Assembly: GCA_030596265.1 (NCBI GenBank)
Contig: JAUVKM010000030.1
Span: 1 to 12,539, forward strand
Length of the DNA: 12,539 nucleotides
Source: Candidatus Cloacimonadota bacterium
GTDB taxonomy: Bacteria; Cloacimonadota; Cloacimonadia; Cloacimonadales; TCS61
Direction: 5' to 3'
Shown: positions 5,447-12,539 of the stretch, piece by piece
How positions within the stretch are numbered: position 1 is the stretch's first letter
Layout of the letters: each line of letters opens with the position of its first letter
Made by a program: the position numbers and the translations under genes
Notes under the pieces: generated by a model
Databases searched by the model: none
The model's input: the letters and a program-made list of their open reading frames with translations, nothing else
What the model was told of the DNA's origin: nothing

Positions 5447-8400
5447 TTATTTCAAAGTTTGCAATCGGTTACCGGCTTCTGTTCCCCATTGACTGTACTT
5501 GCCGTATTTACTGATAACACGTTCATATATTTGTACCGCTTTATCAAACTGATTATTATTCTGGTAAGCTTCTCCCGCTTTCAACTCAGCAGAAGCAGCC
5601 CACTGAGTAAATTGAGGATAATTGTATCCGACTTTTAATAATTCCGAAACTGCTGCTTCATAGCTTTCCATTCCAAATAGTGATTCCCCGATCCAATATT
5701 GAGCTTCCGCCTGAGTTTCTTTCTCTTTTAAAAGAGGAATTGCACGGGTGAACATTTCAATGGCATGTGAATATTTTTTATCACGGAAGTGGCAGAAGGC
5801 AATATCAAAAACAGTTTTTGCTTCTAACTCTTCATCTCCCCAACGCTCCAGAATTATCTGGTAAGCAGCTATTGCTTTTTGCCATTCCTTCATTGTTTTG
5901 CAGACAAAGGCAAAATTTCGGGCAGCATCAAAAGCAAGTTTTCCATCTTCATCATTTTCTATTACTTTATAATAATGAGAAAGTGCTTTCTGGTAATTTT
6001 CTTTGGAAAAATTAATTGTTCCCAGTTTGAGATGTGCCTGATTGCTCATATTAATATCGATCGAATTTGCGACAGTGGAGAAATCTTCTTCCGCTTTATC
6101 TAATTCTTCTTTTTCCAATCTTACAATTCCCCGCCAGAAATAAGCATTTATCATTACATCGCTGGTTAAGTTCTTCTTTTTCAATAATTTTGTAAATATT
6201 GATTCAGCTTTCTTTTTATCGATTTTTTTATAATAAATTCCGCGGTTAACTTCAATTTCATTTTTGTCTTTATCGGTTAATTGATTCTTAAATTTCTTGG
6301 CGAGTTTCTCAGCTTTCGGTCTGTTCTCAATTCTATATAGGGCTATAATATTCTCTTTGGCTACTACTTTGATATTGTCATATCCATTAAATTTATCTCC
6401 CAGTTTATCAATTACTTTTTTGTAATTCACAGCAGATTCAAGGTAATTCTCCTGAATAAAATTAATCCGACCGAGCATTTCATAATATCCCAAATTAGAT
6501 TTATTGTTTTTAGCAAGATCAGCATAAGTATATTTTGCCATTTCAAGATCGTTTGTAGTAAACTGCAGATGAGCAAGTTTTGCCAGATCGTCCTCACTTT
6601 TTTCTACAATATACATCAGGGTTTCTTTTGACTTTTCATCATTGCCTAACTTTTCATAATCACTTGCAAGAAGTTTATAAGTATCATCATTCCTACTCTT
6701 TTCAGGTAGAAGCAACTGATATTTAATTGCGTTTTTGTAATCCTTTGACTCTCGTAAAGTTTTTGTGAAATATTGGATAACTTTTGGATATTCTTCAAAT
6801 CTTTCCGCATTATTTACAAGAAAAATAAGTTTATCTTCAGCCTCTTTTTTTCTTCCCTGTTCATTTAGAACAACAGCATAATGGAAGTATATAAGCGGAT
6901 CATTAAGCTTGATATGATCATCTGCTATCTTGTAATAATACAGTGCTTTAACATCATCATTTTTTAAGTAGTAATGTTCAGCCAAATGTATTTTTGCATT
7001 ATAAAAATCCTCGTCATCAATAGCCGGACTATTAACAAGATCAGCAAAATAATCTGCAGCTTTTTCAATTTCATTTTTGGAAATATAATATTTTCCAATA
7101 TGCAGTCTGAATTCATTTGCAGCCATGTTATTTGAATGATTACTTACAAATGTTTTCATCCTTGTAATAATTTCCGATGTAAGTTCTGGATTTTGCAAAA
7201 GCTGTTTCCGAATGTATATTTCTTCCAACCAGTCAACATGATCTATTTTATCTAATTTGGAAACTATCGCATCTACTTTTAATAGAGCTTCATCTGTTAG
7301 ATTGTTTTTCGATTCATACTTATATTTTTCTGCAATTTTTAACCATAACACTGCTTTTTTGTAATTGTTTTCCGGATCAGTTCCACTTTCAAGGATTCTG
7401 ATCGCTGATTTATGATCTTTTAAATCTGTGATAAGAATATTAAGCAGATCAGCTTTGAATTCTTTAGTATCGTTTTTATAAGAGTTGCTTATAAATGAAT
7501 TCAGCAAATTATTAAAAGCAGTTTCGTAATCACGTTTTTTAAATTTCTTGAGGTAATCAAGTTTATTTGTGATCTTCCATTTCAAATCTGCATTCTTTAT
7601 TTTTTGAATATCGATCTGTTCCAATTCTGTTACTGCCTCTTCAAAATCATCAAGATTTTCTAAGCATAGAGCAATTTTATAAGAAGCTTCATCTATAAGT
7701 TCATTAGCAGAATATTCCGTTAATATCCATTGATAATATTTCTTTGCTGTATTGTATTGCTGGAATTTATTAAAATAAATATTTCCCAGCACCATCAATA
7801 ATTCATCTCTTGATGCAAATTTATTGTTCAGCAATTTTTTATATTCTTTTACTGCATCGGTATATTTACCGGAAGCGAGCATTATATCTGCATTTAACAA
7901 TTGCATTTTGTATTGGATAGCATTGTTACTTGTAGTTATTTTATTTAACCACTCTTTTGCTGAGTCAAGATCATTTAAAAGGAAGTCAGCTTTTGCTAAT
8001 TGCAATAAATAAGCATCCTTTTTATCACTTTCACGAAATACCTTTTTATATTTAGCATAATCATTTTTGATGTCGGAAAATTTTTTCAATTCTATCTGAA
8101 CAGAAGTAAATTTTAAAATATATTCATCGAGTTGAAGTGAACTGGAAAATTTATTTATTAAATTAGAAAGTTCAAAATAAGCTTTATGGAAATCCTGTAA
8201 GTTAATATAATAATCAGCAAGTTTGGAACGGAGTCTTTCCTCGTAATTACGCGGTATTTCTTCTTGAAGTTTGGCAGATAAAGCTTCCGCTGCTTTTTTT
8301 ATTCCTTCCTCTTTTTCTGTGATCTCGATCTGTTTTTCCACAGCTTTCCAGCGCGAAATATGATCAGGATAATCTGTAATAATTTCATTCAGGATTCTCT

Positions 8401-8950
8401 TTCCTTCCGCCGGCATTTGCATTTTAAATCTGGCATTCGCAAGCCAGAGAAGAACATCTGGAATATTATGATAATCTTTGTAATTCCGCACGATCTTTTT
8501 TCCCTCAATTATCACATCGTCATATCGCTTCATTTCATATAGGCATTCCAAATATTGTGATAATGCCATTTTACTGAAATTTGAGTTTGGATATGTATTG
8601 ATCAATAATTTTAGATTTTCTGCAGTTTTACTATAATCTTGTTGTTTATTTTGAGTTTGTGCCAAATAATATAATACTTTATCACGGAACAATAAACCGG
8701 GAAATCCTTCCAATAACCTTTTATATGCTGATTCAGCTTTAATAAATTGATCTCTTTCCCGATAACTTTCTCCAATAAGAAAAATAGCTTCTTTAGCATC
8801 ATCAGAGGTTGGAGAGTAGGCTATAACTTTTTCAAATTCATTTATTGCCTCTTCATATAAGCCGTCATTAAATAATCCTTTACCAAAATTAAGATCGGAC
8901 CATAAACTTACCGACAGAATGGTCAGTAAAATAAATATCATTTTTTTCAT
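5447..8950 (-). CDS. Large exported TPR-repeat protein, 1167 aa
   Basis: Residues 1-18 (MKKMIFILLTILSVSLWS) are a signal peptide with no lipobox cysteine. The rest is almost entirely helical tetratricopeptide-type repeats of about 34-38 residues, for example GLFNDGLYEEAINEFEKVI near the N-terminus and, in the last 90 residues, AQYWIGESLFGMESYEAAVSELLKV and AYQNNNQFDKAVQIYERVI. Many carry the longer YbgF/BamD-like spacing with a Tyr-Pro after the second helix. Such proteins usually serve as periplasmic or outer-membrane assembly scaffolds; the partner here is unknown. I chose the ATG at 8950, which has GGAGG 5 nt upstream and starts the signal peptide cleanly. An in-frame ATG at 8980 would add ten residues and lies in the likely -10 region. 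There is no membrane helix after the signal peptide. It is divergent from the permease gene and followed by a large inverted repeat. Confidence 0.88.
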   Translation of the reverse strand: MKKMIFILLTILSVSLWSDLNFGKGLFNDGLYEEAINEFEKVIAYSPTSDDAKEAIFLIGESYRERDQFIKAESAYKRLLEGFPGLLFRDKVLYYLAQTQNKQQDYSKTAENLKLLINTYPNSNFSKMALSQYLECLYEMKRYDDVIIEGKKIVRNYKDYHNIPDVLLWLANARFKMQMPAEGKRILNEIITDYPDHISRWKAVEKQIEITEKEEGIKKAAEALSAKLQEEIPRNYEERLRSKLADYYINLQDFHKAYFELSNLINKFSSSLQLDEYILKFTSVQIELKKFSDIKNDYAKYKKVFRESDKKDAYLLQLAKADFLLNDLDSAKEWLNKITTSNNAIQYKMQLLNADIMLASGKYTDAVKEYKKLLNNKFASRDELLMVLGNIYFNKFQQYNTAKKYYQWILTEYSANELIDEASYKIALCLENLDDFEEAVTELEQIDIQKIKNADLKWKITNKLDYLKKFKKRDYETAFNNLLNSFISNSYKNDTKEFKADLLNILITDLKDHKSAIRILESGTDPENNYKKAVLWLKIAEKYKYESKNNLTDEALLKVDAIVSKLDKIDHVDWLEEIYIRKQLLQNPELTSEIITRMKTFVSNHSNNMAANEFRLHIGKYYISKNEIEKAADYFADLVNSPAIDDEDFYNAKIHLAEHYYLKNDDVKALYYYKIADDHIKLNDPLIYFHYAVVLNEQGRKKEAEDKLIFLVNNAERFEEYPKVIQYFTKTLRESKDYKNAIKYQLLLPEKSRNDDTYKLLASDYEKLGNDEKSKETLMYIVEKSEDDLAKLAHLQFTTNDLEMAKYTYADLAKNNKSNLGYYEMLGRINFIQENYLESAVNYKKVIDKLGDKFNGYDNIKVVAKENIIALYRIENRPKAEKLAKKFKNQLTDKDKNEIEVNRGIYYKKIDKKKAESIFTKLLKKKNLTSDVMINAYFWRGIVRLEKEELDKAEEDFSTVANSIDINMSNQAHLKLGTINFSKENYQKALSHYYKVIENDEDGKLAFDAARNFAFVCKTMKEWQKAIAAYQIILERWGDEELEAKTVFDIAFCHFRDKKYSHAIEMFTRAIPLLKEKETQAEAQYWIGESLFGMESYEAAVSELLKVGYNYPQFTQWAASAELKAGEAYQNNNQFDKAVQIYERVISKYGKYSQWGTEAGNRLQTLK

Positions 8951-8955
8951 TAATT

Positions 8956-8960
8956 CCTCC
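8956..8960 (-). promoter_or_regulatory. Shine-Dalgarno GGAGG fixing the TPR gene start
   Basis: GGAGG sits 5 nt before ATG at 8950-8948 and is the best ribosome site in the region. It rules against the longer start at 8980, which lacks an SD and would put ten polar/hydrophobic residues before the signal peptide. Confidence 0.8.
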
Positions 8961-8975
8961 ACAAAAACGATTCCT

Positions 8976-9003
8976 ATCATTTTTATTGTTAACTCTATGT
9001 CAA
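8976..9003 (-). promoter_or_regulatory. Candidate sigma-70 promoter for the TPR gene
   Basis: On the minus strand a perfect TTGACA (9003-8998) is followed after 16 nt by AATGAT (8981-8976, 4 of 6 to TATAAT). The start of transcription would fall about 20 nt before the chosen ATG. Promoter consensus in this phylum is not known to me, and AT-rich DNA gives false hits. Confidence 0.4.
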
Positions 9004-9015
9004 TATGAATATAAT
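8986..9015 (+). promoter_or_regulatory. Candidate sigma-70 promoter for the permease gene
   Basis: TTGTTA (8986-8991) lies 18 nt before a perfect TATAAT (9010-9015), giving a leader of about 65-70 nt before the ATG at 9090. It overlaps the opposite-strand candidate, so the two divergent genes may compete or share control. A second TTGACA at 9038 has no good -10 box. Confidence 0.4.
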
Positions 9016-9089
9016 CAGATAAAATTAGCGATAATATTTGACATCAGAATTGAACTTTAGAGTTTAGAAAAAAAATAATCGAGTAGGGT

Positions 9090-9839
9090 ATGATCTTATT
9101 AATTGTTTTGTTTCTTGTTGGGATAATAGCCGGTTTCATTAATACACTTGCCGGAGGTGGTTCTGCTTTAGTTCTTCCGGTTCTAATACTTGCCGGAATA
9201 CCCTCACCAATAGCAAATGCTACAAATCGTGTTGCTATCCTTCTTCAAAATGCTACAGGATCTTACAGGTTTCATAAACATAAAATATTGGAAATCGGCT
9301 CTATAACCCATATTACAATTGCCGCCATAATTGGTGCAATAGCAGGCTCAATATCTGCAATAAATATATCTTCAGTCTATTACGACAAGATCCTCGCAAT
9401 AGTATTTATTATTATTCTCATCTTAATGCTTAAGCCGCATAAAAAAAGATCATCACTTACAAATAAATTACCTAAATGGCTTGAATTCATAATTTTTATG
9501 ATCATTGGATTTTATGGCGGATTAATTCAGGTTGGAGTCGGCTTTGTTTTTCTTGCTACATTAAATCTGGTTGAAGAATTCGATCTTATCAAAGCTAACG
9601 CTGTAAAAGTATTTATTATTATGAGGTATACTGTTTTTGTCGTGATCATTTTTGCTTATTCAGGTAAAGTAATCTGGAAATACGGTCTTATATTAGCTGC
9701 TGGAAATAGTCTTGGTGCATTTATCGGCGTTAAAACTGCTATCACAAAAGGTGAGAAATTTGTGAAGATTGTTCTTGCAATCGCAATTATAATTGCCTGC
9801 CTGAAATTATTTGGTGTTTTCAAATTGTTTGGAATATAA
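9090..9839 (+). CDS. TauE/SafE (TSUP) family membrane permease, 249 aa
   Basis: Members of this family move sulfite, sulfoacetate, thiosulfate or other small sulfur or organic anions across the inner membrane; the substrate here cannot be told. The protein is nearly all hydrophobic, with about eight membrane helices in two related halves. The family signature is in the first half: GFINTLAGGGSALVLPVL (15-32), then GIPSPIANATNR (36-47). The second half repeats it as GFYGGLIQVGVGF (140-152), followed by ANAVKVF. A basic loop KPHKKR at 115-120 separates the halves. Length is typical (about 250). The ATG has only a weak GAG/AGGG ribosome signal directly upstream, so translation may be low or the start a few codons later. 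It is the only plus-strand gene, divergent from the TPR gene and convergent with the surface-protein gene, so it is probably transcribed alone. Confidence 0.92.
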   Translation: MILLIVLFLVGIIAGFINTLAGGGSALVLPVLILAGIPSPIANATNRVAILLQNATGSYRFHKHKILEIGSITHITIAAIIGAIAGSISAINISSVYYDKILAIVFIIILILMLKPHKKRSSLTNKLPKWLEFIIFMIIGFYGGLIQVGVGFVFLATLNLVEEFDLIKANAVKVFIIMRYTVFVVIIFAYSGKVIWKYGLILAAGNSLGAFIGVKTAITKGEKFVKIVLAIAIIIACLKLFGVFKLFGI

Positions 9840-9875
9840 TTACTATTGAAATTAATTTTACTTTATCAAAATAAA

Positions 9876-9911
9876 TCAAATAAAAAGCCCTCCAGCCAAC
9901 GCTGAAGGGCT
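9876..9911 (-). terminator. Rho-independent terminator of the surface-protein gene
   Basis: On the minus strand AGCCCTtCAGC pairs with GCTGgAGGGCT across a 4-nt GTTG loop (9911-9886): ten pairs with one T-G mismatch or wobble. It is followed directly by TTTTTATTTG (9885-9876). It lies 19 bp after the stop of the surface-protein gene. On the plus strand only AATTTGTTATTTC follows, so it is a weaker terminator for the convergent permease gene. Confidence 0.9.
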
Positions 9912-9929
9912 AATTTGTTATTTCTTCTC

Positions 9930-12539
9930 TTATTTCATTAGGATCATTTTCTTAGTACTGGAATATTCTTTGGATAGCATATGATAGAAGTATACACCCG
10001 AAGAAACAGTCTTACCATTATTATCCTTTCCATTCCAAACTACACTATGTTCCCCAACTGAATAAATACTATTCACTAATGTTTTGATCTGCTCACCTTT
10101 AATGTTGTAAATATTTATACTGATATTACCGGCTTTAATAATTGCAAATCTAATATTAGTTGTCGGATTAAATGGATTTGGATGATTTTGATACAGCATC
10201 GTCGCTACCGGAATGATCTCGTTGGAACCTGTTCCCGGTTCTACAGTAACATTCCAGATAGTTTCCAAGCTATACTCTTCATCTGATACAACTGATTTTA
10301 TCTCAATCACGTCCAGATCTACAAATTGATAAACGAATTCTTCTGTTATCTCGATTTGCAGTTCATCATCAACCAACCATTCATAAGTCAAGTCACTATC
10401 AATATCTTCTGCAATTACAATAAATGCAACAATACTGTCCTGAATCACAGTAAATACAAGTTCATCGGGTGTGAAGCTTATTATTTCAGGTGCATCGTTT
10501 ACCGGAGTTACAATAACATCAACATCGTCTTCGGCTGTCGCATCGGTTACATTATCATCAACTATAAAGGTAAGTGTTTCTGTTCCATTCCAGTTTTCAG
10601 CAGCACCAAATGTTACAATCGTTCCAACAATATCAACTGTAATCTCAGCATTTCCGGTAACAGAAAGTGTGAGATCATCAGGATCTACATCATCAATATA
10701 TGGAGCAAAATCTTCTACCAATGTCCCATCTTCTTCAAATGTGAAATTATCAGGTAGAATAATTGTCGGTGCATCGTTTACCGGATTGATAGTTACTTGA
10801 ATTACCTGACTTACAATATCACGGCTATACGCAACATTATCATCAAGATAAAATGTTATATCTTCAGTTCCATTCCAGTTAAGTGTATTGGAAGAAAATA
10901 CTACATCAAAATCTGTGATAGTAACATCGATGTGCGTTGAGTTATTTGCTGAAAGTGTAAGATCATCTATCTCACCCCAAACCTGACTACAGAATCCACT
11001 GAAATCATAAGTTACAGAAGGCAGATCTTCGTCAGCTTCAAATGTTCCTGTAATATTCAGGATCGGCGGATCATTTACTGGAGAAATAATTACACCTACA
11101 TCATCAACAGCAATATATTGCCCATCATCTACAGTAAATGTAACAGTTTCCGTTCCATACCAATTTAGAACATTACCAAACGTCACATCATAATCTGTTA
11201 CATCAACTGTAACATTAATATTTCCACTTGGAATTATTGTAAGAACGTCCCCATCAACATCATTGATATATGGTGTAAAATCGACAATAAGTGGAATATC
11301 TTCCTGAACTGTAAAGTTAGCCGGCAATGTAATTGTCGGTGCATCATTTACAGGATTGATAGTTACTTGAATGATCTGACTTACAATATCACGGCTTTCT
11401 GCAACATTATCATCAAGATAAACCGTAATATCTTCAGTTCCATTCCAGTTAAGTGTATTGGATTCAAAGATAACATCAAAATCTGTGATCGTAACATCTA
11501 TATGTGTTGAATTATCTGCTGAAAGTGTAAGAACATCTGTCTCTCCCCAAGTTTGAGAACAAAATCCACTGAAATCATAAGTTACAGAAGGCAGATCTTC
11601 TTCTGCTTCAAATGTTCCGGTAATATTCAGGATCGGTGGATCATTAATAGGAGTTACTATCACATCAACATCATCAGCTGCCATTGAGTCAGTTGCACCA
11701 TCATTAACAGTAAATGTTATAGTTTCTGTTCCATACCAATTCAAAACATTACCAAATGTAACATCATAATCTGATATGCTAACGCTTATATTTACATTAT
11801 TGTATGCTGAAAGTGTTAAAATATCTCCATCAACATCATTGATGTATGGTGTAAAATCAAATGTAGTTGGAACATCTTCATCAATATTAAATTGAGACGG
11901 CAACACTATTGTTGGAGCATCATTAACCGGGTTGATAGTTACTTGAATTACCTGGCTTACAACATCACGGCTTTCTGCAATATTATCATCAAGATAAACC
12001 GTAATATCTTCAGTCCCATTCCAGTTAAGAGTATTGGATTCAAAGATAACATCAAAATCTGTGATCATAACATCTATGTGTGTTGAATTATCTGCTGTTA
12101 GTGTAAGAACATCTGTCTCTCCCCAAGTTTGAGAACAAAATCCACTGAAATCATAAGTAACGGAAACCAGATCTTCTTCTGCTTCAAATGTTCCGGTAAT
12201 ATTCAGGATTGGCGGATCATTAACAGGAGTTACAATAATATCTACCATATCTGCTGCCGTTGCATCGGTCTGACCATCATTTACAGTAAACATTAATATT
12301 TCAGTGCCGTTCCAATCTTGTGAATTACCAAATGTTACTTCAAGCCCATCGATACTAACCGTAACATCTGTATTTCCAGATACATTAAGAATTAGAGGAT
12401 CATTATCAAGATCATTTACATATGAACTGAAATCTACAATTAAGCCTGCATCTTCAGCATAAGTAAAATCATCAGGTAAAATAATTGTCGGTGCATCGTT
12501 GTGAACAGTTAATGTAACAGGAATAGTAACTTGAGGTTC
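9930..12539 (-). CDS. Giant secreted surface protein with alternating cadherin-like modules and type IX sorting domain (C-terminal 869 residues)
   Basis: The frame is open to the right edge, so the N-terminus and start are outside; the ATG at 12293 is internal. The visible part has four type A modules (begin NDAPTI.LP, contain DFTPYINDVDGD and VTFGN..NWYGTE, end VIVTPVND) alternating with three type B modules (begin PPILNITGTFEAEEDL, contain DFSGFCSQ and NTLNWNGTEDIT.YLDDN, end IQVTINPV). These resemble cadherin/Ig-like beta-sandwich repeats of bacterial adhesins, and the Asp-rich loops suggest calcium binding. About 90 residues of Ig/PKD-like sequence follow (10493-10227). The C-terminal ~90 residues (YQNHPNPFNPTTNIRF, ISINIYNIKGEQIKTL, WNGKDNNGKTVSSGVYFY) are a FlgD-like type IX secretion sorting domain, so the protein is probably exported through the outer membrane. 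A strong terminator follows. An adhesive or S-layer-like role is inferred. Confidence 0.93.
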   Translation of the reverse strand, partial: EPQVTIPVTLTVHNDAPTIILPDDFTYAEDAGLIVDFSSYVNDLDNDPLILNVSGNTDVTVSIDGLEVTFGNSQDWNGTEILMFTVNDGQTDATAADMVDIIVTPVNDPPILNITGTFEAEEDLVSVTYDFSGFCSQTWGETDVLTLTADNSTHIDVMITDFDVIFESNTLNWNGTEDITVYLDDNIAESRDVVSQVIQVTINPVNDAPTIVLPSQFNIDEDVPTTFDFTPYINDVDGDILTLSAYNNVNISVSISDYDVTFGNVLNWYGTETITFTVNDGATDSMAADDVDVIVTPINDPPILNITGTFEAEEDLPSVTYDFSGFCSQTWGETDVLTLSADNSTHIDVTITDFDVIFESNTLNWNGTEDITVYLDDNVAESRDIVSQIIQVTINPVNDAPTITLPANFTVQEDIPLIVDFTPYINDVDGDVLTIIPSGNINVTVDVTDYDVTFGNVLNWYGTETVTFTVDDGQYIAVDDVGVIISPVNDPPILNITGTFEADEDLPSVTYDFSGFCSQVWGEIDDLTLSANNSTHIDVTITDFDVVFSSNTLNWNGTEDITFYLDDNVAYSRDIVSQVIQVTINPVNDAPTIILPDNFTFEEDGTLVEDFAPYIDDVDPDDLTLSVTGNAEITVDIVGTIVTFGAAENWNGTETLTFIVDDNVTDATAEDDVDVIVTPVNDAPEIISFTPDELVFTVIQDSIVAFIVIAEDIDSDLTYEWLVDDELQIEITEEFVYQFVDLDVIEIKSVVSDEEYSLETIWNVTVEPGTGSNEIIPVATMLYQNHPNPFNPTTNIRFAIIKAGNISINIYNIKGEQIKTLVNSIYSVGEHSVVWNGKDNNGKTVSSGVYFYHMLSKEYSSTKKMILMK
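9933..10199 (-). other. FlgD-like type IX secretion C-terminal sorting domain (region of CDS)
   Basis: The region encodes about 89 residues starting MLYQNHPNPFNPTT and ending KKMILMK. The NPFNPTT opening, the strand pair ISINIYNIKGEQIKTL, the WNGKDNNGKTVSSGVYFY core and the Lys-rich end are the standard parts of the TIGR04183-type sorting domain in phyla that use the Por/type IX system. Confidence 0.88.
10494..12500 (-). repeat. Alternating A/B module array inside the surface-protein gene
   Basis: In coding order: A1 12500-12216 (95 aa), B1 12215-11925 (97), A2 11924-11640 (95), B2 11639-11349 (97), A3 11348-11070 (93), B3 11069-10779 (97), A4 10778-10494 (95). The A+B period is 576 then 570 bp. 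B1 and B2 are nearly identical in DNA (about 12 differences in 220 bp by eye), while A modules differ more, and A4 is the most divergent. Confidence 0.9.

Noticed and set aside
8611..8802. Second minus-strand open frame of 63 codons within the TPR gene
   Set aside because: It lies fully inside the TPR frame in another phase, has no SD, and its sequence resembles no family; the TPR repeats are unbroken through this region.
8951..8980. Longer start for the TPR protein at 8980 (adds MIGIVFVEEL)
   Set aside because: GGAGG lies just before the ATG at 8950, and the extension would disrupt a clean signal peptide; the candidate -10 box also overlaps the upstream ATG.
10326..10800. Overlapping plus-strand open frames opposite the surface-protein gene
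   Set aside because: They are antisense shadows of the repeat array with low-complexity Ser/Thr/Ile content and no ribosome site; the minus-strand frame has clear domain structure.

Overview
This is an AT-rich stretch of a bacterial chromosome with tight coding, almost all of it on the minus strand. Three things suggest the organism: a very long secreted repeat protein with an NPFNPTT-type C-terminal sorting domain (the FlgD-like type IX secretion tail of the Bacteroidetes/Fibrobacteres-Chlorobi/Cloacimonadota/Marinimicrobia world), low GC, and many short dispersed hairpin repeats. My best guess is Candidatus Cloacimonadota or a neighbouring phylum; this is inferred from style and not proven. 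No plasmid, phage, CRISPR, rRNA or tRNA signal was seen.

Layout, left to right: (1) 1-585, the N-terminal 195 codons of SecD (minus, running off the left edge). (2) 665-1871, two closely linked minus-strand genes: a secreted two-domain protein with a GTG start, and, 4 bp after it, a DUF3467 protein. (3) 1872-2004, a short spacer with a REP-like hairpin and a 14-bp tandem repeat that supplies the stop codon of coaD. (4) 1995-5050, a compact minus-strand operon in transcription order: an endonuclease Q-like PHP nuclease (TTG start), an M24 Xaa-Pro aminopeptidase, a possible 34-residue ORF joined by an ATGA overlap, and coaD. (5) 5051-5446, about 400 bp without a gene, packed with four different repeat or palindrome elements, the largest a ~116-bp imperfect inverted repeat. 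(6) 5447-8950, a 1167-residue exported TPR protein. (7) 8951-9089, a divergent promoter region. (8) 9090-9839 (plus), a TauE/SafE-type membrane permease, the only plus-strand gene. (9) 9876-9911, a Rho-independent terminator oriented for the last gene. (10) 9930-12539 (minus, running off the right edge), 869 C-terminal residues of a giant surface protein built from alternating A and B modules of 93-97 residues, then an Ig/PKD-like stretch and the type IX sorting tail.

Functionally the window mixes housekeeping (protein export, CoA synthesis, peptide turnover), DNA repair of deaminated bases (EndoQ-like) and cell-envelope proteins. The most interesting points are the bacterial EndoQ homologue with an atypical zinc-finger half, the secreted protein that joins an LPP20/FlgT-like domain to a PH-like domain, the near-identical alternating modules of the surface protein, and the repeat cluster at 5051-5446. 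I see no clear sign of a new defence or mobile system.
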